A stretch of 39,901 nucleotides of DNA, from the NCBI GenBank assembly GCA_014896375.1, contig JADBKN010000018.1, positions 1 to 39,901 of the forward strand. Direction: 5' to 3'. Position numbers and translations under genes: made by a program. Shown one piece after another: positions 39,880-39,901 of this stretch. Below the pieces are notes generated by a model, which was given only the letters and a program-made list of their open reading frames with translations, ran no database searches and was not told the DNA's origin. The stretch is from Bacillota bacterium. GTDB lineage: Bacteria > Bacillota > Sulfobacillia > RBS10-35 > Bu92. Position 1 is the first letter of the stretch. Each line of letters opens with the position of its first letter.

Positions 39880-39901
39880 GGCGAAGCCGGATTCCTCCGG
39901 C

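Overview
The window comes from a very G+C-rich bacterium that is most likely a spore-forming member of the Bacillota (a Thermaerobacter, Symbiobacterium or Sulfobacillus kind of lineage; inferred, not proven). The reasons are a SleB-type cortex hydrolase behind a ydaO-type (c-di-AMP) riboswitch, a Gram-positive-type LexA box, the gene order trmK / nif3-like / zinc-ribbon protein / RNase H / RNase P RNA, an RsfA-like Myb/SANT protein, strong GGAGG ribosome binding sites and many GTG and TTG starts. Nearly every long open frame opposite the real genes is a G+C artefact.

Layout. 1-6550: the tail of a membrane protein, an MFS transporter, the c-di-AMP riboswitch with sleB, an OsmC protein (minus strand), a 58-residue protein, a secreted CAP-domain protein, an unknown 378-residue protein and a cysteine-rich 207-residue protein that looks like a spore-surface component. 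6571-8403: a glycosyltransferase frame that runs without a stop through the 3' remnant of an endonuclease IV gene into a CPBP membrane protease gene, probably the scar of a deletion. 8447-12542: trmK, a nif3-family gene that has lost its metal ligands, a coiled-coil zinc-ribbon gene, RNase H, then a promoter, a 12-nt tandem repeat and rnpB with its terminator. 12585-15240: a small membrane protein, a Myb/SANT protein and a response regulator overlapping tail to tail, and a CBS-CBS-ACT protein.

15262-18754 (minus strand): a HesB-like protein, an MFS transporter, a YHS-domain protein and a phosphate transport pair (DUF47 regulator and PiT permease). 18833-22039: an L,D-transpeptidase lipoprotein coupled to a membrane-anchored solute-binding protein, an alkyltransferase (MGMT) gene with a perfect LexA box, and a small unknown protein. 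22125-25805 (minus strand): a beta-propeller lipoprotein, an intergenic region with two diverged copies of a roughly 100-bp element, and the assimilatory sulfate genes sat and cysH. 25899-32672: type 5 uracil-DNA glycosylase, a phosphoesterase, HflX, an M20 dipeptidase, a lipoprotein, a four-helix membrane protein, an old-yellow-enzyme reductase and an unknown protein.

32730-39879: a PCMT-like methyltransferase with a long C-terminal extension, then a tightly packed operon: EthD-like protein, two enoyl-CoA hydratase/isomerase paralogues (PaaF-like and PaaG-like), thiolase, aldehyde dehydrogenase and an amino-acid dehydrogenase whose motifs favour phenylalanine. Together they suggest breakdown of phenylalanine or another aromatic acid through CoA thioesters to acetyl-CoA and succinyl-CoA.

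The observations most worth checking are the 12-nt repeat array inside the apparent leader of RNase P RNA, the metal-less Nif3 protein, the endonuclease IV deletion scar, and the antisense overlap of the SANT and response-regulator genes.
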